DNA of 51,273 bases from Clostridium sp. D53t1_180928_C8 (GCF_015667795.1 NZ_JADPEL010000023.1:1-51273), one strand, 5' to 3'; positions 34,854 through 45,109 are shown, counted from the first letter of the stretch. The notes: generated from the letters alone by a model not told the origin. Program-made: numbers and translations.

Positions 34854-35882
34854 TTATTCAGAAATAGTATCAGCTTTGGTTTTTCTTAAAATGAATCTAT
34901 TGGCTAATAGAGCTAAAATAGTTCCAATTGCTACATACATTAATCTTTCTAATGCAACCTCAACAGATCCGTTTGTAATAGCTATAGGAGCTATTGCAGA
35001 AATAGTTGCTAATACTATCATATCTCTATAATCTACAGCAAAGGAGTTTAAGTATCCAGCAGCTAATATTATTATACCTCTTAAAGCGGGGCTTTTAATA
35101 AACATAAATGCTATTATTACAATGAGAGCTCCTATAATAGTTCCTTGGATTCTTTTTACAGCTCTAATTTTACAATTTTCAGAGTATAGCTCTGTTAATG
35201 AGAAAATAGTATATACCATCCAACGGCCTTCAGGTAATTTAAAATAAAATGAAATAAAAGAAGTTAATGCTGTAAGAACGCCGACTCTTATTGCATAAGA
35301 AGCTCTAACAGTATGAATTTTTACTTCTTTACCTAATATAGATACAGTTCTATAAGCCTTATCACTTTCATGAGTATTAAACCCTATTATTGAATTTTCT
35401 TTGTTAAAGGTATTTTTTTTCTTAGAGTTTACTATAAATTGACTTACCATAATAACTATAGCACCAAATATTAAGCCTGCTATTCTTTTTACAAAGATTT
35501 CTCCATAAACAGGACCATTTAGTAAAAACAAATATTGTAATCCATAAGGTAGTATTAAACCTTTAGTAAGGTTATAGCTAAAATAATATCCTATTAATGA
35601 TAATGATAAAAAGTCTATAATTATTCCTATCCATATATTGTTTGCAGCTATAAAGGATCCAAATCCTATTGCAAGATTTATTCCAAGAAGTATTAAGAAA
35701 TTTTTAAATGGGTTTTTAGTTAAATCTTTACCTAATAGCATAAGTAAAGCAATTATAGTAGTAATTCCTATTGGTGTATTTTCATCTCCAAACAATGATT
35801 TAAATATAACTACAAAAATCATTATTGCAAAGAATAGAATGGTTTTTGATATAATATTTTTCTTTAAACTTGCTTTATCCAT
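34854..35882 (-). CDS. FUSC-family integral membrane protein
   Basis: Membrane protein of 342 residues with two blocks of about six hydrophobic helices separated by a cytoplasmic loop (about 150-195). The C-terminal block (RASYAIRVGVLTALTSFIS, PEGRWMVYTIFSLTE, RIQGTIIGALI) is the FUSC/aromatic-acid-exporter signature. GGAG lies before the ATG. Transport of aromatic or other weak acids is a family-level guess; no soluble C-terminal domain is present. Confidence 0.8.
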   Translation of the reverse strand: MDKASLKKNIISKTILFFAIMIFVVIFKSLFGDENTPIGITTIIALLMLLGKDLTKNPFKNFLILLGINLAIGFGSFIAANNIWIGIIIDFLSLSLIGYYFSYNLTKGLILPYGLQYLFLLNGPVYGEIFVKRIAGLIFGAIVIMVSQFIVNSKKKNTFNKENSIIGFNTHESDKAYRTVSILGKEVKIHTVRASYAIRVGVLTALTSFISFYFKLPEGRWMVYTIFSLTELYSENCKIRAVKRIQGTIIGALIVIIAFMFIKSPALRGIIILAAGYLNSFAVDYRDMIVLATISAIAPIAITNGSVEVALERLMYVAIGTILALLANRFILRKTKADTISE

Positions 35883-36072
35883 ATATAATTCGCTCCGATA
35901 TTGTATATTATTTTTCTTATGTCTAGTATGTGTAAAAATAAAAAATAAATTGCTTTAAATTAATTTTATTTTACCGTATTAATGTTATTTCTTTAGTATT
36001 TGATAAAAGATAATATATATGAGAAAATATATATAATATTAAAAAAATAAAAGCTTAGGAGGAATTAAAGTT

Positions 36073-36585
36073 ATGTTAAATGAAACTTTATTAAAAGCAC
36101 TTAATGAGCAAGTGAATTTTGAATTTTACTCTTCATATACCTATCTTGCTATGGCAGGGTATTGTGAATCAATAGATTTAGTAGGGTTTGCTAATTTCTT
36201 TAGAGTTCAAGCTAAGGAAGAGTTAGATCACGCAATGAAATTTTATGAATATGTTTATCAAAAGAATGGTTCAATAGAATTAGAAAAGGTTGATAAGCCA
36301 CAGATTACTTACGATGGAGCAATTGATGTTTTTGAAAAGGGATATCAACATGAGCAATTAGTGACTAAGAAAATTTATCAGTTAACTGATATTGCATATG
36401 AAGCTAAAGAACATGCTACAATTAGTTTACTAAAATGGTTTATTGATGAGCAAGTGGAAGAGGAAAATAACTTCAATGCAATTTTAAAGAAGGTTAGAAG
36501 ATGTGAAGGAAATCCAGCTGCTTTATATTTATTAGATGATGAGTTAGCAAAGAGAGTTTATGCCCCTGCAGGTATACAAGCTTAA
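36073..36585 (+). CDS. ftnA: Ferritin (non-haem, FtnA type)
   Basis: Iron-storage protein of 170 residues forming a 24-mer in the cytosol. The ferroxidase residues E17, Y24, E50 and H53 are at the standard FtnA positions (EFYSSYTYLAMA, KEELDHAMKFYE), with further glutamates in the EHATISLLKWFIDEQVEEE helix. AGGAGGA precedes the ATG by about ten bases. Single gene; I see no clear Fur or PerR box upstream. Confidence 0.95.
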   Translation: MLNETLLKALNEQVNFEFYSSYTYLAMAGYCESIDLVGFANFFRVQAKEELDHAMKFYEYVYQKNGSIELEKVDKPQITYDGAIDVFEKGYQHEQLVTKKIYQLTDIAYEAKEHATISLLKWFIDEQVEEENNFNAILKKVRRCEGNPAALYLLDDELAKRVYAPAGIQA

Positions 36586-36722
36586 TAAAATTAATAAATT
36601 ATAACCTGTTACATTAAGTATAAACTGTACCTTTTGTCAAGGAGAGTTCAAAAAGATTATAATAATTTAAAAGATGATTTATATATTAAATCAACGGATT
36701 CGGTTTTCGTGTGTAAACTTTA
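36586..36722. other. Non-coding gap, possible decayed IS end
   Basis: No open frame. The stretch around 36618-36650 (AAACTGTACCTTTTGTCAAG and onward) and 36694-36720 (ATTCGGTTTTCGTGTG) looks less AT-rich and more like insertion-sequence termini than local spacer, but I cannot assign a family. Confidence 0.2.
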
Positions 36723-36764
36723 AAATAACACTGTTAATAAATTTATTAACAGTGTTATTTTTAT
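36723..36764. terminator. 19-bp palindromic terminator between ferritin and argF
   Basis: 36723-36741 and 36742-36760 are perfect complementary arms, so the inner bases form the loop; TTTTTATT follows on the plus strand and TTTTA on the minus. It can end both ferritin and the arg operon. Confidence 0.85.
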
Positions 36765-36849
36765 TAAAAGAGAAAAATGAAATATTTCATAGTCAATTGA
36801 ATTTAACGATTAATTTTTTAGTTTTACTATAATTTGTGGCTTGATTATA

Positions 36850-37770
36850 TTATGAAAGAAGTTTAACGAGCACTGCTTTTTGAGCATGAAGTCTATTTTC
36901 AGCCTCTTCAAATATTTCATCAGCATGAGCTTCAAGAACTTCTTCAGTTATTTCCTCTTCCCTGTGAGCTGGAAGACAATGAAGAATAATTGCATCATCA
37001 TTAGCTAATTTCATAATTTCTGAATTAACTTGGTAGCCTTTAAATGCAATTTTACGTTTCTTAGCTTCATCTTCTTGCCCCATACTTGCCCAAACGTCAG
37101 TTATAATTACATCAGCATCTTTAATAGCAATTTTAGGGTCTTCTGTCATTTCAAAAGAAACATCATTTTCTTCGGCTAATACAATACCTTTTTCAATATA
37201 ATATTTAGGTGGCTTATAGCCAATAGGATTAGCAATTGATATATTCATTCCTAAAGTTAAGCAACCTATAATTAAAGAATTACACATATTATTACCATCA
37301 CCAATATAAGCAACCTTTAAGCCTTCAAGTATAAGTTTCTTTTCTCTTATAGTCATTAAATCAGCTAAAATTTGGCATGGATGTTCATCATCTGTTAGTC
37401 CATTAATAATTGGAATAGATGAACATTCAGCTAAAGTCTCAATTCCTTTTTGAGAAAATGTTCTTATCATTATTCCATCTAAATACCTAGATAATACTCT
37501 AGCAGTATCTTGGATTGGTTCCCCACGACCTATTTGCAAGTCCTTAGAGCTTAAGAAAAGCGGATGTCCTCCAAGCTGATACATTCCTACTTCAAATGAA
37601 ACTCTAGTACGAGTTGATGCCTTTTCAAAAATCATACCTAGTGATTTCCCTTTAAGTAAGTGATGCTCTATATCATGTTTTTGTTCATATTTTAATTGAT
37701 CTGCAAGATTTAATAAATCTAAAATTTCTTCCTTTGAAAGATTGTCCATACGTAATAAATCTTTATTCAT
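36850..37770 (-). CDS. argF: Ornithine carbamoyltransferase
   Basis: Converts ornithine and carbamoyl phosphate to citrulline, in the cytosol. 306 residues, standard length. Carbamoyl-phosphate loop ASTRTRVSFE near 53, HPCQILADL for ornithine/CP binding, DVWASMGQE (the SMG loop) and catalytic HCLPAHR are all present. AAAGGGGGC precedes the ATG. Last gene of the arginine cluster, separated from argD by 151 bp with a hairpin-bearing leader, so it may have separate control. Biosynthetic rather than catabolic by context. Confidence 0.96.
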   Translation of the reverse strand: MNKDLLRMDNLSKEEILDLLNLADQLKYEQKHDIEHHLLKGKSLGMIFEKASTRTRVSFEVGMYQLGGHPLFLSSKDLQIGRGEPIQDTARVLSRYLDGIMIRTFSQKGIETLAECSSIPIINGLTDDEHPCQILADLMTIREKKLILEGLKVAYIGDGNNMCNSLIIGCLTLGMNISIANPIGYKPPKYYIEKGIVLAEENDVSFEMTEDPKIAIKDADVIITDVWASMGQEDEAKKRKIAFKGYQVNSEIMKLANDDAIILHCLPAHREEEITEEVLEAHADEIFEEAENRLHAQKAVLVKLLS

Positions 37771-37776
37771 AAATAA

Positions 37777-37859
37777 GCCCCCTTTATAATAGTTAGTAGT
37801 TAGTGAAAAGATAAGAGGTAAAAGTAAAAAGTTAAAGTGGAAACTCCTAGGGGAGTTTC
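37777..37859 (-). promoter_or_regulatory. argF leader: CCTA-loop hairpin, TAACT repeats, G-run ribosome site
   Basis: On the minus strand a hairpin with loop CCTA (37840-37859, arms GAAACTCC/GGAGTTTC) is followed by ACTAACTACTAACT (37791-37804) and then GGGGGC (37777-37782) just before the argF ATG. The argG leader has the same order of elements. The CTCC in the stem could pair with the G-run, which would be a translation switch (inference). AAGATA/TATCTT upstream may be an argD terminator. Confidence 0.4.
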
Positions 37860-37921
37860 TTTAAATATATTTTAGAAAATAAGATATTTTTATCTTTTAA
37901 TTTAATAAACTCTTGTGTAAT

Positions 37922-39100
37922 TTAGGAATGTTGTTTAAGAACGGATATTAATATATTTATCCCCAATTTAATATCTTCTATGGAAATATTTAAAGGAGGA
38001 AGTAGTCTTACTACGTTTTTACCAGCAGTTAATACTAGTAATCCGCTTTCTAAGGCTATCTTTTGAATGGTAGAAGAGTCTCCATTAATCTCTATTCCTA
38101 TCATTAGTCCTAAGCCACGAACATCTTTTACTATTTCTATCTTTTCCTTTAAAATAGTTTGTTTAATAAGCTCTCCTTTGGAAATAATTTTAGTGTAAGA
38201 GTCACTATTGCAAAGTTGATTTAAAACAGAAGTAGCACCAGCACATACAACTGGGTTTCCTCCAAAGGTTGAACCATGATCTCCAGGAACAAATGTAGTT
38301 GAAAGTTTTTCATTACATAAAACTGCACCTATAGGAAGACCAGCTCCAAGACCTTTAGCACTAGTTACTATATCTGGTTCGATATTAAAGTTGTTATATC
38401 CAAATAGCTTTCCAGTTCTAGCTATTCCGCATTGAACTTCATCAAAAATTATTAATATGTCTTTTTCTTTAGCAAGTTTACAAGCTTCTAAAACAAAGCT
38501 TTTATCTAATGTATGTACACCGCCTTCACCTTGAATAGCTTCCATTATAATTGCACAAACATCTGAAGTGAGATTTTCTTTTAAGTCATCTATAGAATTA
38601 GCAGGTGTATATTTAAATCCAGTAGGGAAAGGGAAGAAGTAGTTATGGAATTTATCTTGCCCTGTTGCTGTTAATGTAGCTAAAGTTCTACCGTGAAATG
38701 ATTGATTTAGAGAAAGTATAGTACCTCTTTCTTTACCATATTTATTAAAACTATATTTTCTTGCAAGCTTAATAGCACATTCATTTGCTTCAGCCCCAGA
38801 GTTTGCAAAGAATACTTTGCTCATCCCAGAAAGTTGACAAAGTTTTTTTGCTAATAATACAGTAGAATTATTAGTAAAAATATTTGATAAATGTTGAAAT
38901 GAGTTTAGTTGAGATATTAGTTCCTTCTTCCAAGCTTCGTTATTATATCCTAATGAGTTGACACCAATTCCACTAGTAAAATCTATATATTTTTTATTAT
39001 TTTTATCAAATAAATATGATCCTTCACCATATGAAATTTCAATTGGTAAGGTAGCATAAGTATTCATTAGATATTGATTTTCTTCTTCAAATAAATTCAT
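37922..39100 (-). CDS. argD: Acetylornithine aminotransferase
   Basis: PLP enzyme that makes N-acetylornithine from acetylglutamate semialdehyde and glutamate. 392 residues, class III aminotransferase. FFANSGAEANECAIKLAR, IIFDEVQCGIARTGK and the PLP lysine in TSAKGLGAGLPIGA are intact. The ribosome site is a seven-G run before the ATG, and its leader overlaps the end of argB. Follows argB in the cluster. Confidence 0.96.
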   Translation of the reverse strand: MNLFEEENQYLMNTYATLPIEISYGEGSYLFDKNNKKYIDFTSGIGVNSLGYNNEAWKKELISQLNSFQHLSNIFTNNSTVLLAKKLCQLSGMSKVFFANSGAEANECAIKLARKYSFNKYGKERGTILSLNQSFHGRTLATLTATGQDKFHNYFFPFPTGFKYTPANSIDDLKENLTSDVCAIIMEAIQGEGGVHTLDKSFVLEACKLAKEKDILIIFDEVQCGIARTGKLFGYNNFNIEPDIVTSAKGLGAGLPIGAVLCNEKLSTTFVPGDHGSTFGGNPVVCAGATSVLNQLCNSDSYTKIISKGELIKQTILKEKIEIVKDVRGLGLMIGIEINGDSSTIQKIALESGLLVLTAGKNVVRLLPPLNISIEDIKLGINILISVLKQHS

Positions 39101-39109
39101 TTTTAAATA

Positions 39110-39141
39110 GCCCCCCCGTTATAAAAGTTAGTAGTTAGTAG
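39110..39141 (-). promoter_or_regulatory. argD leader with TAACT repeats and seven-G ribosome site
   Basis: On the minus strand CTACTAACTACTAACT (39126-39141) precedes a seven-G run plus C (39110-39117), the same pair of elements as in front of argF and argG. The repeats overlap the argB stop codon region. Confidence 0.4.
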
Positions 39142-39989
39142 ATTTCTGTTCCTATTCCTTTTTCGGATAAGAGTTCAAGTAGAATAGAGTGCTTAATCCT
39201 GCCATCAATTATATGAGCTTTTTTAACACCCATTCTTACTGATTCTACACAGCAATTTATTTTTGGAATCATACCACCATTAATTATTTTATCTACAGTT
39301 AATTTTGGAATTTGATGTAATCTTAAAGTTGAAATTAGAGTAGAAGAATCAGCAGGATTTCTCATTACACCAGGTACATCAGTTAGAAGAATTAGTTTTT
39401 CTGCTTTTAATGCAGATGCAATTTTTGAAGCACAAGTATCAGCATTTATGTTATAACTATTATCATCCTTTTCACCAATAGCAATAGAAGAAACTACAGG
39501 TATATAGCCAGAGTTCATTGATAGGTTTAAAAGATCTGTATTTACAGAGGTTATTTCACCTACATAACCTAAATCTATATCTTTATTGAGTTTTGTTGCC
39601 TTAATCATACCACCATCAATACCTGATAGACCTATTGATTTACCCCCATTTTTTTCAATAAGTTTAACTAAATCCTTATTTACTTTACCAGCTAAAACCA
39701 TTTGAGCAACTTTTATTGTAGTTTCGTCGGTATATCTTAATCCATTTATAAATTTACTTTCATGATTCATTTTAGCTAAAGTATTGCTAATATCAGGACC
39801 ACCACCGTGCACTATTATGGGATTAATTCCTATACATTTCATAAGGATAATATCATTTATTACAGTTTTAGTTAATTCATCATTAATCATGGCATTTCCA
39901 CCATACTTTATTACAATGGTTTTACCGTAATATTCTTGGATGTAAGGTAATGCTTGTATTAATATATTTGCATGTTGAGCATAATTCAA
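39135..39989 (-). CDS. argB: Acetylglutamate kinase
   Basis: Phosphorylates N-acetylglutamate, second step of the pathway. 284 residues, amino-acid-kinase fold: IKYGGNAM near residue 27 (ATP lysine), IVHGGGPDIS, GLSGIDGGMI and LLTDVPGVM. The start is TTG at 39989, seven bases after AGGAGG; the nearest ATG is out of frame. The N-terminal helix seen in arginine-inhibited hexameric enzymes appears to be present (NYAQHANILIQALPYIQ), hinting at feedback control by arginine. Confidence 0.95.
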   Translation of the reverse strand: MNYAQHANILIQALPYIQEYYGKTIVIKYGGNAMINDELTKTVINDIILMKCIGINPIIVHGGGPDISNTLAKMNHESKFINGLRYTDETTIKVAQMVLAGKVNKDLVKLIEKNGGKSIGLSGIDGGMIKATKLNKDIDLGYVGEITSVNTDLLNLSMNSGYIPVVSSIAIGEKDDNSYNINADTCASKIASALKAEKLILLTDVPGVMRNPADSSTLISTLRLHQIPKLTVDKIINGGMIPKINCCVESVRMGVKKAHIIDGRIKHSILLELLSEKGIGTEIY

Positions 39990-40050
39990 TTTAATTCCTC
40001 CTCTTGCCTGTGCGGGTAATCCAATATATTGATTGCCCCCTTAGGTAAAA

Positions 40051-41280
40051 TTAACTACGGTAGTCGCCGTTTATTTTTACATAGTCATAAGTTAGATCAC
40101 AACCCCAAGTTGTTACTTCTGATAAGCCTTGTTTCATATCTATTAAGATTTTAATTTCATCTTGCAATAAAATTTCTTTTGCTTTTGCTTCATCAAAGTT
40201 TACTGATGAACCATCTATGCAAACTATAATTTCACCTGCATTACTTGAAAAGGAAACATCAACTTTTGCAGGATCAAAGTCTATACCAGAATATCCTAAT
40301 GCACAAAGTATTCTTCCCCAGTTAGCATCACTACCAAAGATTGCAGCTTTAACAAGACTTGAAGTAACTACACTTTTAGATAGACTTTCAGCATCGACGA
40401 TAGAGTTAGCATTACTAACAGTGCACTCTATAAGTTTGGTGGAACCTTCGCCATCTTTAGCAATTTTTTTGGAGATATAAATATTTAAAGTTGTTAATGC
40501 TTCTAAAAATAAATTATAGTCTTCATTTTTTTCTATAATAGTTTGATTATTAGCAAGTCCATTTGCCATAATTAAAACCATATCATTAGTACTAGAATCA
40601 CCATCAACACTTATTCTGTTATAAGAAATATTAACACTTTGTTTTAATGCTTCTTTTAATAATGCGGGAGCTATTGAAATATCAGTAGTTATAAAAGAAA
40701 GCATAGTAGCCATATTTGGATGTATCATACCAGAACCTTTAGCCATAGCAGCGATAGTGATTTTTTTTCCACCAATTTCAATTTCTATTCCAGCTTGTTT
40801 TTCAATAGTATCAGTAGTCATAATTGCCATAGATGCATTTTTAGCACCTTGAATATCACTAGATAAATTATTTACTAATTGAGGAATTCCATCTTTTATT
40901 GCATCTATATTTAGGGGTACTCCAATGACTCCAGTAGAAGCAACAAGCACATCATCATTTTTTATATTTAACTCTTTAGCACAAAGGTGAGTCATTTTTT
41001 TTGCCTTTGATAGACCATCATCACCATTGCAAGTATTAGCATTTCCACTATTAATAATTATTGCTTGAGCTTTTTTATTGATTAGGTGTTGTTTAGTTAC
41101 TGTAAGTGGAGCACCTTTTACTTTATTTTTGGTATAAACTCCACAGGAAGTAGCAATAACATCAGAATATATTAAAGCTAAATCCTTTTTTAATAAGCTT
41201 TTTTTTAATCCACAGTGAACTCCTGATGCTTTAAAACCAGCTGGAGAAGTCACAGTTAAATTTTCATCTATATTAATCAT
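40051..41280 (-). CDS. argJ: Bifunctional ornithine acetyltransferase / N-acetylglutamate synthase
   Basis: Moves the acetyl group from N-acetylornithine to glutamate, making the pathway cyclic. 409 residues. The self-cleavage site is in KGSGMIHPNMATMLSF: the chain is cut before the Thr, which becomes the nucleophile of the beta chain. It also has STGVIG and the Gly-rich VDGDSSTND. AAGGATG precedes the ATG. A full ArgJ explains the absence of argE and possibly argA in this cluster. Confidence 0.96.
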   Translation of the reverse strand: MINIDENLTVTSPAGFKASGVHCGLKKSLLKKDLALIYSDVIATSCGVYTKNKVKGAPLTVTKQHLINKKAQAIIINSGNANTCNGDDGLSKAKKMTHLCAKELNIKNDDVLVASTGVIGVPLNIDAIKDGIPQLVNNLSSDIQGAKNASMAIMTTDTIEKQAGIEIEIGGKKITIAAMAKGSGMIHPNMATMLSFITTDISIAPALLKEALKQSVNISYNRISVDGDSSTNDMVLIMANGLANNQTIIEKNEDYNLFLEALTTLNIYISKKIAKDGEGSTKLIECTVSNANSIVDAESLSKSVVTSSLVKAAIFGSDANWGRILCALGYSGIDFDPAKVDVSFSSNAGEIIVCIDGSSVNFDEAKAKEILLQDEIKILIDMKQGLSEVTTWGCDLTYDYVKINGDYRS

Positions 41281-41300
41281 AAAAATTACACATCCTTTAA

Positions 41301-42335
41301 TTAAAAACTAGGAGCTATTAGTTTAAGTCCAGTATTTTCAGGAAGTCCCAATAACAAGTTCATATTTTGAATAGCTTGTCCGGCAGCTCCTTTAACCATA
41401 TTATCTATAACACTAACAATTATTATTTTGTTTTTTCTATAATTTTGATGAATAGAAATATGACAATTATTTGTATATTTAACGTGTTTTATTTCAGCAG
41501 TTTGATCTAATGGTAGTACATGGACAAACTCTTCGTTTTCATATTGGTTTTTATATATTTCATGAATTTTTTCTAAGGTAAGTTGATCTTTAGGTTCGCA
41601 ATAGATTGTAGAAAGTATTCCTCTATTGATAGGTAATAGGTGAGGAGTAAATGTTACTTCTACATTTTCATTTGCCATATATGATAGGGTTTGTTCAATT
41701 TCAGGAGTATGCCTGTGACTACCAATGCCGTATGCAGCAAAGTTTTCGTTGGCTTCTGCAAAGTGAGTTTTTAAGGAAAGCCCTCTTCCAGCACCAGTAA
41801 TTCCTGATTTTGAATCACAAATTATATTTTGAGTATTAATTAGTTTATTTTTTAATAGTGGCATAAGGCCTAGTGAAATGCTTGTAGGATAACAACCAGG
41901 ATTAGCAACTATATTAAATTCTTTAACTTTAGAACCATTAAATTCTGGTAGTCCATATACACTATCTTTATGAATAGTTTTACATGTGAATTTTTTTCTA
42001 TACCATTCTTCATAAGAATTTTCAGATTCTAATCTAAAATCAGCCCCAAGATCTATTACCTTTTTATTTTTTCTTATTGCTTCATCTGCAATTTCCTCAC
42101 TTAATCCATGAGGAAGAGCAGTAAATATAATATCAGATTTTTCAATAACTTCACTTTTATCTTCACATACTAAAGTTGTTTTATTAAAAAAGCTTTTGTA
42201 TACAGAGCTTATCTCCTCATCTTTAAAAGTAGAGGAGGAGATAGCAGTAACTGTAACCTTATCATGATTAAGTAAAAGCCTTAGTAATTCAACCCCAACG
42301 TATCCTGTAGCACCAATTATTCCTACTTTAAACAT
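41301..42335 (-). CDS. argC: N-acetyl-gamma-glutamyl-phosphate reductase
   Basis: NADPH-dependent third step of the pathway. 344 residues. NADP motif [17 protein letters not shown] at 4-20, catalytic Cys in [10 protein letters not shown], and [15 protein letters not shown] precedes the ATG. Its start overlaps the end of argH by 13 bases, so translation is coupled. Confidence 0.96.
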   Translation of the reverse strand: MFKVGIIGATGYVGVELLRLLLNHDKVTVTAISSSTFKDEEISSVYKSFFNKTTLVCEDKSEVIEKSDIIFTALPHGLSEEIADEAIRKNKKVIDLGADFRLESENSYEEWYRKKFTCKTIHKDSVYGLPEFNGSKVKEFNIVANPGCYPTSISLGLMPLLKNKLINTQNIICDSKSGITGAGRGLSLKTHFAEANENFAAYGIGSHRHTPEIEQTLSYMANENVEVTFTPHLLPINRGILSTIYCEPKDQLTLEKIHEIYKNQYENEEFVHVLPLDQTAEIKHVKYTNNCHISIHQNYRKNKIIIVSVIDNMVKGAAGQAIQNMNLLLGLPENTGLKLIAPSF

Positions 42336-43723
42336 GATAAATTCTCCTTATTTTCTTTTATAAAGTTTTCTAAAACTTCTATTTGCATTTTAACAGATGA
42401 AGAACTAGGTCCCCCAATGACACTTCTTTCTTCAACACAAGTTAATAAATCAATTGCTTTATATATATCTTCTTCAAAAATAGGAGAGAAGTCTTTAAAT
42501 TCAGCCATACTTAAATCATCTATAGCAATATCTTTATTTATACAATAAAGAACTATTTTACCTACAACTTCATGAGCATTTCTAAATGCCATACCTTTTT
42601 TAACAAGATAATCAGCAACATCGGTAGCATTTGTAAATCCACCAGCTGCAGATTTTTTCATATTAGCTTTTTTTACTTTCATAGTTTTAATCATTCCATT
42701 AAAGGTTTGAAGTGAAAGAAGCGAAGTATCTAAACCATCAAACAAAGCTTCTTTATCCTCTTGCATATCTTTATTATAAGCTAGAGGTATGCCCTTCATA
42801 ACAGTAAGTAAAGTCATTAAATCCCCATAAACTCTTCCAGTTTTACCTCTAACTAATTCTGCAACATCAGGATTCTTCTTTTGAGGCATTATGCTACTTC
42901 CTGTACTATAGCTATCATCAAGTTCAATAAAGTTAAACTCACCAGTACACCAAAGTATAATTTCTTCAGAAAATCTTGATAGGTGCATCATAATTAATGA
43001 AAGTGCAGATAATGTTTCGATTGCATAATCTCTATCTGAAACAGAATCTAAACTATTAAGTGTAATTTTAGAAAAGCCAAGCTCAGAAGCCACAAACTCT
43101 CTATCAATAGGGTATGTAGATGTTGCTAAAGCACCACTTCCAAGTGGCATTTCATCAAGTCTTTTATAGGCATCAAAAAGCCTGCCTATATCTCTTTTAA
43201 ACATTTCACAATAGGCTAAGATATGATGCGCAAAAGTAATTGGTTGAGCTTTTTGCATATGAGTATATCCTGGCATTATTGTATTTATATTTTCATTAGC
43301 TTTTTCTAATAATGTTTCATGAAGATTTAAAACCTCATTTATTATAATTTGTATATATTTTTTTAAATAAAGTTTAGTATCTAAAGTAACTTGATCATTT
43401 CTACTTCTACCGGTATGAAGTTTTTTACCTTCATCACCGATATAGTAAGTTAATATGCTTTCAATAAAGCTATGAATATCTTCAGAGTCCTTATCTATTT
43501 CTATAGTATTATTATTAATTCTTATTAATATTTCTTTTAAGCCTTCAACTATTTTTTCACTGTCTTCAGAGGGAATAATACCTTGCTTTCCAAGCATTTT
43601 AACATGAGCAAGGCTTCCTTCTATATCTTCCTTATACATTCTTGAATCAATTGAAATTGAGGAGTTAAAGGTATTAACTAGCGTATTAACTCCCTCTGTA
43701 AATCTTCCACCCCAAAGTTTCAT
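42323..43723 (-). CDS. argH: Argininosuccinate lyase
   Basis: Splits argininosuccinate to arginine and fumarate. 466 residues, fumarase/aspartase superfamily, with signature [21 protein letters not shown] near residue 110 and [10 protein letters not shown] with the catalytic His. AGGAG precedes the ATG, 2 bp after the argG stop; ends inside the argC start. Confidence 0.97.
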   Translation of the reverse strand: MKLWGGRFTEGVNTLVNTFNSSISIDSRMYKEDIEGSLAHVKMLGKQGIIPSEDSEKIVEGLKEILIRINNNTIEIDKDSEDIHSFIESILTYYIGDEGKKLHTGRSRNDQVTLDTKLYLKKYIQIIINEVLNLHETLLEKANENINTIMPGYTHMQKAQPITFAHHILAYCEMFKRDIGRLFDAYKRLDEMPLGSGALATSTYPIDREFVASELGFSKITLNSLDSVSDRDYAIETLSALSLIMMHLSRFSEEIILWCTGEFNFIELDDSYSTGSSIMPQKKNPDVAELVRGKTGRVYGDLMTLLTVMKGIPLAYNKDMQEDKEALFDGLDTSLLSLQTFNGMIKTMKVKKANMKKSAAGGFTNATDVADYLVKKGMAFRNAHEVVGKIVLYCINKDIAIDDLSMAEFKDFSPIFEEDIYKAIDLLTCVEERSVIGGPSSSSVKMQIEVLENFIKENKENLSCLK

Positions 43724-43725
43724 TT

Positions 43726-44949
43726 TTATTTCTCCTGTTTCTTTAAAGATTCTTTCATCTTTGAATTTACTACTGTTGGTAAACCATAAAGATTAATAAA
43801 TCCTTCAGAATCCTTTTGATTATATACGCCATCTTCACCAAAAGTAGCATATTCTTCGCTGTATAATGAATAAGGAGATGTCATTCCGGCATTAATAATA
43901 TTGCCTTTGTATAGTTTAAGCTTAACTTCACCAGTAACAGTTTCTTGAGTTTTATCAACAAAAGCCGAAAGACTTTCTCTAAGTGGTGTGAACCATTCAC
44001 CGTTATAAACTAAGTCTGCAAATTTTAATGCAATTGATTGTTTAAAGTGATGAGTGGCTTTATCTAAGCAAATTTCTTCTAAATCAGCATGTGCCTTATA
44101 AAGAATAGTTCCACCTGGAGTTTCGTAAACACCTCTTGATTTCATACCAACAAGTCTGTTTTCTACCATATCAATAATACCAATAGCATTTTTTCCGCCA
44201 ACTTTATTTAATTCATCTATTAATTTAACACCATCCATTTTTACACCATTAAGTGCAACAGGAATACCTTTTTCAAAAGTTAAGGTAATATAAGTAGCTT
44301 CGTTAGGAGCAGCTTCTAATGTATTACACATTTCTAGAATTTTATCATATTTAGGTTCATTTTCAGGGAATTCTAAATCTAAACCTTCATGACTTAAATG
44401 CCATAAGTTTTTATCTTTACTATAGTTAGTTTCATAAGTAATCTTTATTGGAATTTCTCTATCTAAAGCATATTGAATTTCTTCTTCACGAGATTTAATA
44501 TCCCAAATCCTCCATGGTGCTATAATTGGCATTTCTGGAGCAAAGTTTTTAACTGCAAGCTCAAAACGAACTTGATCGTTCCCTTTACCAGTACAGCCAT
44601 GACAAATTGCATCAGCTCCTTCTTTTTCTGCAATTTCAACAAGTCTCTTTCCAATTAAAGGTCTAGCAAAAGAAGTTCCAAGTAAATATTTCCCTTCATA
44701 CACTGCACCAGCTTGAAGTGTAGGGAAGATATAGTCGTAAACAAATTCCTTTGTTAAATCTTCAATATAAATTTTTGATGCTCCAGTTTTTAATGCTTTT
44801 TCTTCTAATCCTTCTAGCTCATCTGCTTGGCCAACATTACCAACTACTGCAATAACTTCACAGCCATAATTTTCTTTAAGCCAAGAAATTATAATTGATG
44901 TATCTAATCCTCCTGAATAAGCTAAAACAACTTTATTAAATTTTTTCAT
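43726..44949 (-). CDS. argG: Argininosuccinate synthase
   Basis: ATP-dependent joining of citrulline and aspartate. 407 residues; PP-loop AYSGGLDTS near residue 9, then [19 protein letters not shown] and SHEGLDLE. First gene of argG-H-C-J-B-D-F. The ribosome site is AAAGGGGGC. The promoter (45080-45108) lies inside paired ARG-box-like palindromes, so ArgR repression by arginine is expected, though argR is not in the window. Confidence 0.97.
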   Translation of the reverse strand: MKKFNKVVLAYSGGLDTSIIISWLKENYGCEVIAVVGNVGQADELEGLEEKALKTGASKIYIEDLTKEFVYDYIFPTLQAGAVYEGKYLLGTSFARPLIGKRLVEIAEKEGADAICHGCTGKGNDQVRFELAVKNFAPEMPIIAPWRIWDIKSREEEIQYALDREIPIKITYETNYSKDKNLWHLSHEGLDLEFPENEPKYDKILEMCNTLEAAPNEATYITLTFEKGIPVALNGVKMDGVKLIDELNKVGGKNAIGIIDMVENRLVGMKSRGVYETPGGTILYKAHADLEEICLDKATHHFKQSIALKFADLVYNGEWFTPLRESLSAFVDKTQETVTGEVKLKLYKGNIINAGMTSPYSLYSEEYATFGEDGVYNQKDSEGFINLYGLPTVVNSKMKESLKKQEK

Positions 44950-44957
44950 ATATAAAA

Positions 44958-45021
44958 GCCCCCTTTAAAATAATTATTAGTTAAGAGTTAATAGTTAAGG
45001 TACAAATTCTTAGGAGAATTT
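44958..45021 (-). promoter_or_regulatory. argG leader: CCTA-loop hairpin, TTAACT repeats, G-run ribosome site
   Basis: On the minus strand the hairpin AAATTCT-CCTA-AGAATTT (45004-45021) is followed by TTAACTATTAACTCTTAACT (44979-44998) and GGGGGC (44958-44963). It matches the argF leader in loop sequence, repeat unit and ribosome site, but stem sequences differ with pairing kept. No T-box or arginine riboswitch features are recognised. Confidence 0.45.
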
Positions 45022-45071
45022 TTTGCGTTATTTATAACTTTTAACTAGTAAAAATATCCATGTGTCCTTGA

Positions 45072-45109
45072 TGTTTATAATTATACAAAAGAATGTATAA
45101 TTATGCAAT
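45072..45109 (-). promoter_or_regulatory. argG promoter within tandem ARG boxes
   Basis: Minus-strand -35 TTGCAT (45103-45108), 17-bp spacer, -10 TATAAT (45080-45085): a near-consensus sigma-A promoter. TGTATAATTATGCA (45094-45107) and TTTATAATTATACA (45074-45087) match the ArgR/AhrC pattern TGnATAwwTATnCA, exactly and with one mismatch, and their centres are 20 bp apart, as in paired ARG boxes. They cover both promoter elements. Confidence 0.72.

Noticed and set aside
35638-35958. 106-residue frame antisense to the FUSC gene
   Set aside because: Reverse of transmembrane codons; no initiation signals.
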